The position numbers and the translations under genes were made by a program. From positions 806,001 through 870,000 of the forward strand of contig JAUIRK010000536.1 of NCBI GenBank assembly GCA_030549495.1: a DNA stretch of 64,000 bases, read 5' to 3'. The notes under the pieces are model-generated. The model did not search any database, was not told the origin of the DNA, and worked only from the letters and a program-made list of their open reading frames with translations. This DNA comes from Nectonema munidae. Taxonomy: Eukaryota > Nematomorpha > Nectonematoida > Nectonematidae. Positions 21,553 to 33,415 of this stretch are shown in pieces. The first letter of the stretch is position 1, and every line of letters starts with the position of its first letter.

Positions 21553-23388
21553 AGTTACAAAGTAAAAATCATGAGGACAGTAGTTTTTAAAAATAGAAAA
21601 ATTTTATTGAGAAAAATAAGAAAATATTACACATATATTAAAAAATCTTGTATACCACCCAAGAATTCCATTTCTGAGTCTTCTGCAATATATAATAAAT
21701 ACATGAACGAGGAGGAAAAAGAGGAAATAATATCAATTTTCAGTTATTACTGTAACATTTTATAATAAGGTAAATTCACATCCAAACATCAATTCAAATA
21801 GGAATAGATGAAAAATTCCACCCGATTATTCAATGGATCTTTTCTGTTTGCTTCAACCTTAAATAAAGTATTATGATTTGAGTTAAAAAATTTTAAAGAG
21901 AATTTACCATATAATTTCAGGCTTCTATTCTTTCATAAAATTTTGGTCGTTTAGGCTTTAAAGCGATTCTTTTGACGAACATAGAATTAATTTCCTGGTT
22001 AAGAAACCCAGGCAGGGATTTGATAATACTCGAATATGTTTTCTGATAATAGGGAAGTATTTTTTTCAAAACTTTTATATAATTCTATAAGTATAACCGC
22101 TTATAAAACAGAACATAAAAGTCAAGACAAATCAAAATTTTGACCTAAAAATTGAACAATATACAAAAATCTGCGATTCAAAACATGAGTATAATAAGAT
22201 AACAATCGAAGATTTTTAACACAAAAAAACAAATTTTGAATAAAATTCTTTGGATCATTCATCAAGTATAAAATTATCCGAAATATAAGCATTCGAAGTA
22301 AAGATAACTTTACAAGTCAAGCAAAAATCGAGCCTAGAATAAAATTTGAAGAACAAACTGTACATCTCTCCGAATTTTTTATGTATACTATTATTATAAA
22401 ATTAATACATAAAACATTATACGAAAATAGTATAACTATTATATAATACATTAAATTAAATCAAAGAAAACATATCTCATTGCAAACAAGAAAAAACCAA
22501 GTCTAACTAGGACATTACCTTGAATGAGCGAGTAGCCGTTTTTAGATGATCTTTTTATAAAATAAATAGAAAAATATAAGACCATATATAAATGTAAAAT
22601 GAAGAACAAACTATTTTATTAAAATTTTTGAATTGTTTTTTGCAAAAAATTATTGGAGTTTATTTGAGTTTGGGTGAAAAGATAAACCCCTTAATTAATC
22701 TTTAAAAAACACTAACAACTGCTTTAATTGCTAAAACTGAACACCAAGAATTTAAAACACAAAGTTTGATAATTCCTTCTTCTATAGTTGGGGAAACTTT
22801 TTCCATACTTGGGTCCCTTTTTATTTCCAAATAAGATGAGTAAGGCAGCGTTAAACGAACAGTTTCTATCTAGAGGCGTTGATAATGGCTTTAAGTCAGC
22901 TTTATAGATTTTTGAAGATATTTCATTTCTTGGTTGGTATCTACAATTTTTAATCATCACATACTGAGCAAATAGTATTTATGATTTATCAAAAAAATTA
23001 CTTTTCATTGTTTTATACAGATCAATGTCTCAATCTTTTATAGTATAATATAATTTAATACAATTAATAGATATAATTTAAGCAAAAAAATATTAAGCTT
23101 ACTAAATCTTTAAAACAATTATTTAAATCTATTGGATTTTTAAAATTTAAATTGTGGATTGAATGGATAATTAGTTTGTTCGAGAATAAAGAAAAATAAT
23201 TCAAAAAATTTGTTAATATCAAATAAAAATTAAGAAACTACTCAAAAATATTTTAAAACTTGAAAAAAAATACTTTATGCACTTTTTTTCATTTTATTAT
23301 TGAAAATTTTATTTTTTTCCATGAAGAAAATAAAGGTGGGCATTAGTGGGCATAGGTGGGCACATGTGGGCATTTTTTCTCAACACCC
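21553..23388. repeat. Right long terminal inverted repeat of the MULE
   Basis: It is the complement of 16422-18030, about 230 bases longer because of extra sequence near 22030-22620. It contains the mirror OTU fragment (22680-22960) and ends with four GCCCAC motifs read from the outside. Confidence 0.85.
22680..22960 (-). pseudogene. OTU-domain fragment carried in the right inverted repeat
   Basis: Mirror of 16864-17130. From 22960 leftwards it reads NEISSKIYKADLKPLS, then TPLDRNCSFNAALLILFGN. Its N end is open for about 78 codons from 22960 to 22724, longer than in the left arm. It points inward, the same direction as the full transposase gene. Confidence 0.75.
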
Positions 23389-23397
23389 GATAAAATC

Positions 23398-23925
23398 GTT
23401 CGATAAACGTATGAAAAAACAAAAGTGACATGTTATATTTATTCTTGATAATTCCCCTTCTTATCCGCTTAGAACTAAAAAAGTTAAGCTACTTTTTTGC
23501 CTCCTAATACTATTTCAGTTTTGCAGCCTCTTGACCAGGGTAAAATTAAAACTTTCAAAAGCTACTATAAATGCAGAATGTTAGGTAACGTTATAACTAA
23601 GATGGAAAATAATATTACACTTATAAAGTTGGCACAAGGTGTAAATGTTTTGGATGTTTGTCATTGGATTGCATCTTCTGTAGAAAAAATTAAATCTACT
23701 ACAGTGAAAAAGTGCTTTATTCGATGCAAAAATACACCATCTATTGATATCTTTGAAGTCGACAAAGACAATAACATTGAATTTGCTCAACTTTTGGAAC
23801 TTACTTGACTTCATCTACTAAAGCCAATTACTGATGTAGAGGAGTATATTGTGCGAAAAAATGACTTACCAGGCTTGAAACTTTTACAGAAAACTGGGAT
23901 AGGTGTTGATGAGTTTGTAGTTTAA
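23398..23925 (+). pseudogene. Tigger transposase, 3' part
   Basis: It continues the DDE_1 domain after the MULE. First comes SFDKRMKKQK and ILDNSPSYPL (second catalytic Asp). Then, after a frame change, from 23497: PPNTISVLQPLDQGKIKTFK (third Asp) and SYYKCRMLGN. The C-terminal part ends with the TAG/TAA region near 23922. Two or more frame changes are present, one of them a stop after KKQK. Confidence 0.85.
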
Positions 23926-24001
23926 TGAATACTCCCTATTGAGACCATCTCTCTATTAAGACCACTTAATATGTTATCAACGATAGTATAGAGGGACCCT
24001 T

Positions 24002-24374
24002 TATTTATTTTAAGATTATGCAAATATATATTACATATTTTAAAAACTTATTTTGCATATTTTATATCAGTAAAATATTCCTTAAATTTTACAAAAATCA
24101 TTGAATACAAATTATATTTACAAAAAAAAACATATTTTTTCATAACTAGTTTAATCTTAAAATAAAAATCACAAAAATCTGTGATCAACTATTGCGAATA
24201 TATAGAATCTTTAATTGAAATAATTTTCTTTATGTTTTTTTTTATTTTATTTGTTAGTTTTTAAATTTAATTTTTTATTTTAAAATCTTAGTTTTTCCTA
24301 AAAGTTATTTAATGGAGTATATTCAAATTTTATATAGATATTGTAAAAATAAAGTACATATATTTTATTCTTAG
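24002..24374. other. Intronic or upstream AT-rich DNA of the LEM gene
   Basis: No exon with a start codon and a fitting donor is seen between the Tigger end and the first recognised LEM exon. Confidence 0.4.
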
Positions 24375-27300
24375 ACAAAGTGCAGTCGATTTTGAAACTA
24401 TTAAATGTCTTGATGATGAAGATCTAAGAAGTTCTTTAATTAACTATGGCATAGACGTTGGACCTATTTTAGGTAGATTTGATAAATATATTTATTTTTA
24501 AAATCATTATTCTTAATAGATTCAACAAGAACAGTATATCAAAAAAAACTTTATAAACTGCAAAGTGGCATCGAAGACAAAGGAATTATTACAAATGAAA
24601 TGATTGATAATGTAAATACAGAACCATCTTTAAGTACTCCTCAAGATTCTGATTTAAAAGAAGATCTCCATTTTAATGATTCAATAAATAAATCTTCATT
24701 CTACAATAATGATGAAAATACTCCTAGCAATTTATATGTACCAGATTTTGACTACAACTCTAAGTTTATGAGGTATTTAATGTTTTAAAGTGTTTATTTA
24801 TTCTTAAGATTTTGACTTTTGATAGTTTAAACCAGTTGTTCCCAATTTCTTCCCATCGCCCCTTTTACTGAAATTTTTTTTTCACCGTCCACCCATGTTT
24901 AAAGATTTAAAAAGTGAAAGAATAAAATACTTTTTCTTATAAGAAAATAAAAAATAAACAAGAAAAAATTAAATATTTTTCATAAAAAATATGAAACATG
25001 AAAAATCCTTGAAAATTCAAAAGCTTCTTTATGGCTGTTGGTTTTTTTATTATTTCATTCAAATTTAAACTTATTGTAAGTTTAAGTCTAAAGACCCCTG
25101 TCTCATATATTTTTAATTTATTTCTTTGTTTCTTTTTCAGATATAGGGCAGCACTAAAACCCGTTTCCACCAGGTTTATCGAAAGAAATAGATTTTATTT
25201 TCTTTCAAAGGTTCGGATATAAAAATCCCAAAATTCCCTGATAAAGTGAATGAAGCCTTTGACTCAATGTCATTTTGTAAGTCAATCATTTCTTCTTGGA
25301 TATCAAAGTTGAAAGGATCAAAACACCACTCAAGAACTTGAATATCAATCAAGTCTTTCCCTTGCTCCATATCGGATTTTAATATCATCATCAATTTTTA
25401 TGCCTTTAAAAATAGAATTAAGATTGGGAAACTGATCAAAGTCATGACGGCGTAAACTTGAAGCGAATATCTCTAATTTGTTGATGAACCCACGAATAAT
25501 TCCCTTAGCTTTTATCATGTTTAAAGATCTTCCTTGAAGTTTGAGATTAACATCATTGAATTTTTCAAAAAATATCAGCCAGATGAACAGCATCGTTTTT
25601 AGTTTCCTTATCCTCATCTTCGAAAAATTGTAAAATGCTCTTATAAAATTCAAAAAATTTTTGGAGACAGTTTCCTTTCGAGAGCTATCTCACTTCTGTG
25701 TGCATCAAAAGAGAGCTAAACTCTTTTTCATTTTTCCTACAAAGATTTAGAAAAAGTCTTTTTTAAGATTTGAAAAGGTTTGGTGACATCGTTTTACCGA
25801 CGAGATGTTGTCTATGAATGACACTGGACCGTTAAAATTTCTGAACAAGTTCTTTTCAAATGGGCTAAAAAACCTTTGTAGCGGCCAACCTACTTACTTT
25901 TGACTCTTGCACACTCTAAAATATTTTTCAAGAAAAAAGTTTTCTACAACCTTGAAAACTTCTGTAAATTTTGAATTGTCGCCAATGTATCTGACAAAAG
26001 CGACTGATTGTTGATCATTGTAGTAAACAAATTGTTTGAATCTTAACTGGTGACATAACATAGTTTCTACATATTTTGACATTTCATTAATTCTTGCCAA
26101 TACTGTGTTGTTGCTCAACGGAAAAAATAAAAGTAAATTATCATCACCTGAACCAATCATTGTGGCACCAAATTCTTTGATACAAGGTAGTATCAAATTT
26201 TCTCCAATATTATGTGCGATCGCATATTTACGTAAGTCTTACGTGTCTGGTTTTATCAGCGTGTGTCAAACTTATGCATCATTATGATTTGGCAAATGTC
26301 TCCCAAAATAAAAATTATAAAGCCCTCGAGGCGTGATAACGCCGAGGTTGGGGAACTCTGGTTTACACTATTAAACTATCTTTTATTTATGTTACGAGTA
26401 TGCAGACGATACCTTTTATTGTGACAAAAATGGGACAATTCTACAAATGCCATCAAAAAAACATTACTTTTCAAAATCAAGTTTAGTTGAAAGTAAATTC
26501 AAAGTAAACTTACGTATGTTTTTATAATAAAATAAATTTCATGCATAGGTAAAAAAAATTTTTATACAACTTTTTACTAAATATGCTTCAATCATATTTT
26601 CTGATGAAGTAACTTTACGCAACAAATTTTAGTCTTTCAAAGTTTTAGAATTAACTTTGTCCCATTCCTAATTCATTTTATTACTTATGAAAGATAACAA
26701 AAAAAATATGAATAAAATTTTCCAAATTAAAATGTATCTATTTAAAAACCAAAAATGCACCCATTTTACATTTTGGGAGCAAAAAAGATGGAGATTAATT
26801 TTTTTTAAGAAAATCCACACACATTTCAATTCCAGAAGTCTTGTCACCAAATATAACAGTAATATTCAATTGATTATAATAATAATAATCAACGAAAATT
26901 ATGAGGGGTTGTCTTCCGTGTTAAATATAGAATTGAAATATTTAGGATATATGTGTTATATTATATATTCATTTTCTTGAAATGTGTTTCATTTTAATAC
27001 GTTTTGTTTATTTATAAATCTTGTTTTGCACAATTTTCTTTCTCTTGATCACTTTAAATATTAGTTTTTTAATTGTATTTAATTATTATTATTCATGTCT
27101 TCTATGAAAATTTGCCTTTTAGTCCTGATGTTCTAAAAAGAAAGCCTCTTCGCGATTCGCCTCTGAAAAGTGACGTTCTCTCCAATTTCAATTCGTCACG
27201 CTTCATCTCTAAGGATAGTCCTTTAAGGTATGCTGTTTAATATTTTTTAAGGCCATGTCTCACTTGTAAAAAAACTAAATACGCTATACAATAGGAAAAA

Positions 27301-27972
27301 TGTTAACACTTTGAATGGAGTTATGAAATTAAAAATATTATTAATCACATAGTTTTTAATAAAAAAAATATCAAAACTTTATCAACTGTAAAATTAAAAA
27401 TCTAGTAACAAACTTTCTCAAAATTTGCGCCATCAGACAACCCATGGCGGAGGCATTATTTTTTAGATGATCTTACTTATCAATGTTTTAAATCAATATC
27501 TGTGAATTGATGTGTCTAATGTTTTGATTATTTTAAAATTTTAATTTCTGTTATATGATAATGGCGATCTGCGCTACTATTTTAAAGGTGAAGCAGAAAA
27601 TAAAAATAGACAATTATAAGAACTAAAACTGCGTCAAGCTCAAATAGGTTTCTAAAAGACATTTCACCCCTTTATTAGCGGAAGGAGCAGTCGCTTCCTC
27701 TTCCTACCTTGATGTGCACCCCTTATGAAATAGTAATTTTTTTCTGTAAACTCTATTTTTCCTGATTTTCCATTGTTTCTTCAAGCAGGTCTCAAAGAAA
27801 AACATGCGGATCAAGAAAGGGAAGAATGTCATCTTTTTGGCCTTCCCTTTTAATAGCATTTGCTCTTCTAATTCTTATTTTCTTTCTCCTTCCTATGAAA
27901 GTTGGAAAATTGACAGAATTATTTACTTATTTCGAAGATGATGATCCTCTCAGTGTAATTACTAGTTCCTGA
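24375..27972 (+). CDS. LEM-domain inner nuclear membrane protein (emerin-like), 5' partial
   Basis: Four exons with GT-AG borders: 24375-24472, 24520-24772, 27123-27227 and 27789-27972 (TGA at 27970). They join in frame to about 212 codons. Residues 1-50 form a LEM domain (LDDEDLRSSLINYGIDVGPI, then DSTRTVYQKKLYKL across the first junction), which in this family binds BAF and so chromatin. The middle is Ser/Asp/Asn-rich with two SP-L-K/R sites (DSPLK, DSPLR). The C end has a basic stretch (RKTCGSRKGR), one transmembrane segment (FWPSLLIAFALLILIFFLL) and a short acidic lumenal tail. The single LEM plus one C-terminal membrane span matches emerin/otefin types. The start codon exon is not found; the exon begins in phase 2 and the Tigger nest lies directly upstream. 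Intron 1 is 47 bp; intron 2 holds a hAT. Confidence 0.85.
24825..26368 (-). mobile_element. hAT element (ZBED5/FAM200-like), decayed, in LEM intron 2
   Basis: The element spans 24833-26360, begins CAGTTGTTCCCAA and ends GTTGGGGAACTCTG. The 8 bp flanks are GTTTAAAC and GTTTACAC, a duplication with one change. The minus strand encodes pieces of a ZBED5/SCAND3-type transposase: IPCIKEFGATMIG-like and FPLSNNTVLARINEMSKYVE (25894-26196), then FEKFNDVNLKLQGR and DFDQFPNLNS (25345-25653), then CFDPFNFDIQEEMIDLQND (25176-25394). At 1.5 kb it is shorter than a full copy, so internal and end parts are lost along with the frame. Confidence 0.85.
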
Positions 27973-28023
27973 AGACAATTCATTATTTCTTTTTCCCTAC
28001 GACAATTTTTCTTATAAAAATGT

Positions 28024-28046
28024 AATAAATTTTTTTTATAAATAAA
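28024..28046 (+). terminator. Poly(A) signals of the LEM gene
   Basis: AATAAA occurs at 28024-28029 and again at 28041-28046, about 50-75 bases after the stop codon of the LEM gene. Confidence 0.6.
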
Positions 28047-28059
28047 TAGTAGTGTCTTT

Positions 28060-30310
28060 TTGAATGATTATATTTTTGCGAAACTTTTTTTTTCCTAAAA
28101 ACATTTCAGACCGATTAACTTAAATTTTATTTTGTGTTAAAGTGTTTTAACAAAGTGTTATTCTTTCTCAATTTTCCACACCCTTTGATTTACTATCTGG
28201 CTGCTAGGATGTACCCTCAGTCTAAAATACTGCATGGGCCTTTTTTAAGCAATGCATATCCTCCCGTAACCTTTTGAATTTTATCAAGCCCGCCTTTGAC
28301 CGTCCCCTTTTTTAATATTCTTGAGATTAAAAATGCCCGTATTCTCTCTTATTTTTTGTCTTATTTTGATAATTTAGAATTTTTTTTAGATAAATTAAAA
28401 ATTTTCTCATTTTTATTTTGTTATTTGAGCTTAATCTTCACTCAATAATTTTTTTCAATTAATTTTTCCTTAATCTTCAATTCTATTCTCAATAATCAGA
28501 TAAAATATGAAAATTGTTGACTAGAATTTTTTGTCTAATATATGATAGTTGTATTCATTATTGACTAAAATTAAATTATGGAATTTTTGTGTTTAAAAAT
28601 GATCCAATGAAACTTTTTCCTTTATATATTAGATAAAAACCGTCGTATGTATTGGAAGCTATTCTGTAATAATTTGCATTGCTATATACAGAATAGTAAT
28701 TTCAAATGTACATTTGTCATATGTATTCTTCAAAATACTTATGTCATACTTTCCTTCATCATACACCCACTTGCAGCATGAGTGAATTTGCGATGGCTTG
28801 CTATTGAAGAGGAAAACTCGTAAGCAGGCAGGGAACGCGCTTACCTGACTCTCATGTTATTCTTCCCATTTTTATCCTCCTGGGCCCCCCCCCCCCCCCC
28901 ATTTCTATGCGCATGGTTGAGCGGATCATAATTGTACTCGTGCAGAGCTCAATCTCATCTTAACAGTTGAAGGTCAGCGGTACAAAAACTGTGCTAACCA
29001 TAATCATATATAACAAGAGTATTGTCTGAATGCTTTTCATTCACAAACTAACAGGGGAACATAGAGTATTTAGCTAAAATTTTATTTGCGAATCATATAG
29101 TTTTATGCTAATTTTTTTACCCTTATCTTATCCTGCTTTTTCCCTAATGAACTTATTGTTATCCTAGATAAAATAACTCACGAAATTTTTAACTTTATAG
29201 ACGTTAACACCACATTTTATCCTGCTTGGTATTCGAAATTAATTTGATACAACTAACTTTTCAAGACAAAACACTACAGAAAGTAGTCATCTCCATAGTC
29301 CATACACTCTGCTCACTAAATGTGTAAAGTTAGTAATCTTGGTATTCAATCAAACATGTACTGCAAGCACTTCTGAAATCTGAATCCAAGTCAAAATATT
29401 ATAAAATGTATAATAAAAGCTTAAAATGGTATTAAGTTTTATGAAAGCATTTTTCACACATGAAGGACCCTTTTTCAGTATTTAAATTCTATCAGATGAT
29501 GACCATTGGTCTCCTGAAATTTTATAGTATTACTTTCTTCTGAAGATTTAATTCAGAAAAAAAGCGAAGCAGAAATAAATCTTAGAACCAAAATAGTAGC
29601 AAATATGCCACATATTATTAATAAAAATTGAATGCATAGATAAAATCGAAAATATTACCGTATAGTAGACACTGAGCGTTTATTAAACCTCATATTAAAT
29701 TTGCGAATGAATATGTGAAAATTTTTGTTAATAATTTCAATTTTGAAAATTCAAATTTTTTTATTATTAAAAAAGTTGCAAATTTGTGAAGTAACAAAAT
29801 TTTTAAAGTCAAAACAAAATGCTCATAACTGCTCTAAGGTGTATATAACACATCCCTCGCATGATTTTATATTTTAATATACGGTAGAAGTCCAGATGGA
29901 GCCTTATCTGTACAAGTTTCAATTTAATATGAAGTGCTTTGACATACATAACTTGAGAGCAGCAATACTATTGTTGGCAATTTATATTCATATTATAGGT
30001 AGATTCGCTATGTGGCAACACAGCTCGAGTAATTTGTTGTCTTTATTCTTACGCATGGATGGAATATCAAACTACACATTTCCAACGTATATACTGTATA
30101 AGCTTTCCAGATTCAATGACAAGCATCCCTCGATAGCAAATGGTTTTGCATTTTCGGTGAATTGAAAACTCCGAACTGCATAATAACAGCACATTTTGCA
30201 ATTGCTTCTCTAATTTTATGTGTATAAGGTTGCTTTTGCATCATCATCGCATAGTAGATAAATCTATTAAAAATGTATAAATAATTAATCACATTTTCTT
30301 GCTTCGTAAA
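28060..30310. other. Intergenic stretch without recognised gene
   Basis: Contains a C16 run at 28885-28900 but no transposon ends I can pair with it. An ATG-started frame of 89 codons at 29896-30165 (+) (start MEPYLYKFQFNMKCFD, middle hydrophobic LRAAILLLAIYIHIIG) matches nothing I know and may be chance. Confidence 0.4.
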
Positions 30311-30869
30311 ATGAATAGCGAATCTGAATTTATATCTTAAGATGGAGCCGTTTATACTCCTACTATACCTACAAATCCGGGAAGAACAAGATTAGTGAAT
30401 CAAAGAAACGTATTTTCACACCCCTCTGGTCCAAAGTTAGAAGCAAGAAATCTCCGTGATGCATACTCAATTTGGAAACTCTTTTTTACTTTTGATTTGA
30501 TCTCTGAAATTTTCTCACACACTACAAATTTTTTCAGGCAAACTATAGTTGACGATGATAGTACAACTAGCGATGTACTTTCTTTTGCTTCATCCTTTTG
30601 TATTGATAAACTTTTCCCTTATATCGCTTGTTTCTATCAAATGGGAATAAATCATGATGGGAAAGTCTCAATAGAAAAATTGTTTTTCTTTTTGGTGAAA
30701 GCGAATATTACTAAAAATTATTTTAAGTTGATATCAAGATTTTTAGAGTTTGATAATCCAATTACAAGAGACAGAGCCTCAGATAAGATTGCTTCTATAA
30801 GGTTCTTCATGATGATTTCAATAAAGTTTTATCAAAATAAGAATATACTTTACATATATTTAACGATGA

Positions 30870-31790
30870 GACACATACACACGCACATACACACATATGG
30901 ATTGGACACACATAAACTCATACACACGAACACCCATATGGGCACACACACATATCGACAAGCACACATTGACAAAGACAAGCATACACATACACACATG
31001 GACGTTTACAAACACATAACACACTTATGTCCACACATATGGACATACATAAACTCATACACGTACACACAAAGACAAACACATGAATACACCCATATTG
31101 ACATACAGAAACACACATAAAAACCCATATCGACACAGACACAGGGACAAACAGATAAACACACATTGACAAAGACAAACATACACATACGGACATTTAC
31201 AAACACATAACACACTCATGTGCCCAAATATGGACACATAAACTCATACACACAAGGACAAACACATGAATACACCCATATTGACACACATGAACACCCA
31301 TATCGACAGACACACGGATAAACAGATAAACACACATTGACAAAGACAAACATACACACAGGGACACTTACAAACACACGGTTCTAGGAGAAAAGTATCC
31401 AGAAGACAAAAGTTACCACTTTTGTATATTCTAGGTTTATTACGTATTTGTATAATACGAGTTATCACCTTCGTATTATACAAAAGTGGTAACTTTTGTC
31501 TTCTGGATACTTTTCTCCGGTTACCAAACACACAACACACTCATGTGCACAAATATGGACATACATAAACTCGTACACACATGGACAAACTCATGAATAC
31601 ACCCATATTGATACACATGAACACCCATATAGACACACACACATGGACGGACAAACAGATAAACACAGATGGACAAAGACAAGCATACACATACACACAC
31701 GGACGCTTACAAACACATGACATACTCATATACTAGAAACATATATACATACACACACGGAAACACTGATAAACACACACATTCTCTGAG
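30870..31790. repeat. ACACAT-rich minisatellite with about 185 bp higher-order unit
   Basis: The plus strand is almost all CA-, CACATA- and GACAAA-type words. A phrase ACACATAACACACT..ATGT recurs near 31012, 31203, 31523 and (changed) 31708, a spacing of about 185-190 bases once the inserted palindrome is taken out. It lies inside the piggyBac transposase. Long open frames on either strand here are products of the repeat and are not genes. Confidence 0.85.
31386..31517. mobile_element. Palindromic MITE inside the minisatellite
   Basis: About 130 bp with near-perfect arms: GGAGAAAAGTATCCAGAAGA at the left and its complement at the right. They extend inward through AAAGT(T)ACCACTTTTGTAT-type sequence on each side, with a short loop region. 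It interrupts the CA-rich repeat, whose phrase TTAC(C)AAACACAC is found on both sides and may be the target duplication. No coding. Confidence 0.75.
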
Positions 31791-32865
31791 CTCCACGGAT
31801 AGCTAAAAAGGTATAAATGCATTTATAATAATTTGACAAATACAAAAATGGTTTGTGTTTTTTCTAGATATTGGACTCCTAACGAGTATGTTACAGTTGA
31901 TGGTCAAGTTTTGAGATACCGTGAAATTTGTCCGATTAAAATTTTTGACCCAAGCAAAGCTGGCAAATGAAATATCAAGTTTTACTACATAAACGATTCC
32001 CTAACATTTTCTATCTTGTCACCTGGGATTTATATTTCAAATTATTGTGACTCAAACTTCTATAAAGGTGTCGAGATAGCAAGGCGTTTAGCTTTTAAAT
32101 CATCAACTACTTGTGGAACAGGAGTCATATATGATAGGTTTTTTTGTAGATCATCAAATATGTTCCTGCGATTTACAGCATTCAATTACCTTTCTTGGAA
32201 CAGTGAATTCATCTAGAAGATATTTTTCACATATTTTCAAAAGAAGAAGTTTGAGCAAAGAAGGTCTTGATGAATGCAAGAGTTATTTACTGTGAGTATT
32301 CCTCTCCAGTTGCATATATATCCCAAAACCATGCTCGCATTAACTTCAAAGCTCTTCTCATAATGAGTAGTCAACACCATGGTCCAATCTCATTTTTCGG
32401 AGAAAGAAGAAAACCAGAATCAATGCCAATCAGTAATAGTATAATCAAATGTGTCGAAATTACACAACTTACAGATGCACACGTAGTGGCCAGTCTCTGT
32501 GTTTTGTAATTATTCGAACAGGACTGCTCTAAACACTTCAAAAATTGTTATGGATAACTCTCAGGAATTATTTTCTATTACGTGTGGGGGTCGCAAGTAA
32601 ATCATAAGTTTTCTCTATTTCCTAATGGCTTACAATGTAATGAAAATTAGGGTCCAATCTACATTGATACCTAAAGATGTACGCACAATTCTACATCTCT
32701 ATGGACGTAGGAGGCAATTAGAAGAGACTCAGCAGGCATCATCTTCAAGAGGTCCTTGCAGAATATGCGAACCTAACTTTCGCAAAATTGCTCATCTTGT
32801 AGAAATAATGTATGCAACTCTGAAATTATATGCAAAGATTGTAGTTAAGTTTATATATAAAGCAT

Positions 32866-33414
32866 ATTGTTTTTCCCTTGCTTTTTATTTTAAAAAATCA
32901 TTTTTCTTTCAATATTTATTAAATTTTTTTGATAGACCCAATAAAACCTTTCGAGGTATATGTATTTAAAAAAACTAATTTCTAATACTTTTTTTTCTAA
33001 ATTCTGATTTGATATTGATAAGTACTTGAAGTTAGATCTCGGCCTAAGCGGCCCTCTCTGGTGTTGCGAGGGTTGTATCAAGGCAAAATCCTGATCATCA
33101 AACCGTGACAAAAATGGTCTTGAAAAACAGTTGTAAATTTTTTTATTCTTTACAAATAAGTTTAGTGAATGAAAAATCAGCATTCTTCTAAATCGCCTAA
33201 AATTCCGTTTTAAAGTGACGGAAAAGCATGATAATTCCTAAAAACAAAACATCTGGCAACCATAACGTGTATCCCTTATCAATTACGAAGGGTACAAATG
33301 TAGACACTTACTATTCTAGTAATTTTAAAATAACTTTTTAAATGTCAATTGAAAAAACTTCAAATTTCATGCACAATATCTTGTAGGTATTAAAAACTAA
33401 ATATCAAAATTACT
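32866..33414. other. No recognised gene
   Basis: AT-rich, with a slightly GC-richer patch at 33030-33075 (GGCCTAAGCGGCC). I can name nothing here. Confidence 0.4.
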
Positions 33415-33415
33415 T

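Larger units (their letters stand above)
16413..23397. mobile_element. MULE DNA transposon with long inverted repeats, nearly whole
   Basis: The element spans 16422-23388 (6967 bp) and is bounded by an exact 9 bp target duplication GATAAAATC (16413-16421 and 23389-23397). It begins GGGTGTTAAGAAAAAATG and ends as its complement with one change. A 9 bp duplication with ends starting in G is the Mutator-like pattern. Removing the element and one duplication restores the Tigger reading WIK then SFDKRM. Inverted repeats are about 1.6 kb (left) and 1.8 kb (right). The single-copy middle encodes, on the minus strand, a PHD-like finger and an OTU/MULE transposase. The perfect target duplication and long open frame suggest a young insertion. 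Confidence 0.93.
13932..24001 (+). mobile_element. Tigger (pogo-like) element, broken up by later insertions
   Basis: The left end, after a TA at 13930-13931, reads CAGTAGACTCCCTCTTAGCG. A related sequence, inverted, lies near 23985-24001 (TATAGAGGGACCCTTTAT), and subterminal ACTCCCTATTGAGACC motifs precede it. Two transposase parts on the plus strand lie inside (15850-16412 and 23398-23925). Within this 10 kb span are a hAT MITE, two SINEs and a 7 kb MULE, so the Tigger's own sequence is only about 2-2.5 kb. The right terminus is diverged, hence the uncertain end. Confidence 0.65.
30311..32865 (+). pseudogene. piggyBac transposase copy split by a minisatellite
   Basis: From an ATG at 30311 the plus strand reads a piggyBac transposase: SIWKLFFTFDLISEIFSHT and FKLISRFLEFDNP (N half, to about 30860). 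After a 0.9 kb repeat it resumes at about 31868 with TPNEYVTVDGQVLRYRE (first core Asp), CDSNFYKGVEIARRLAFK, TTCGTG, then YCEYSSPVAYISQNH and FFGERRKPESMPISNS. A cysteine-rich end (RGPCRICEPNF) lies near 32755. Several stops and frame changes are present. It is a dead DNA transposon. Confidence 0.8.

Noticed and set aside
17878-21765. Open frames at 17878-18120 (+) and 21523-21765 (+)
   Set aside because: They lie largely in the inner ends of the MULE inverted repeats, show no motif, and differ between the two arms in frame.
28885-28900. C16 run as the interior of a hAT MITE
   Set aside because: No inverted ends or 8 bp duplication found around it, unlike the MITEs at 10591 and 62031.
30870-31790. 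Several open frames on both strands (His/Thr-rich on +, Cys/Val-rich on -)
   Set aside because: They are read from the CA-rich minisatellite; any frame of such a repeat stays open. No family match.
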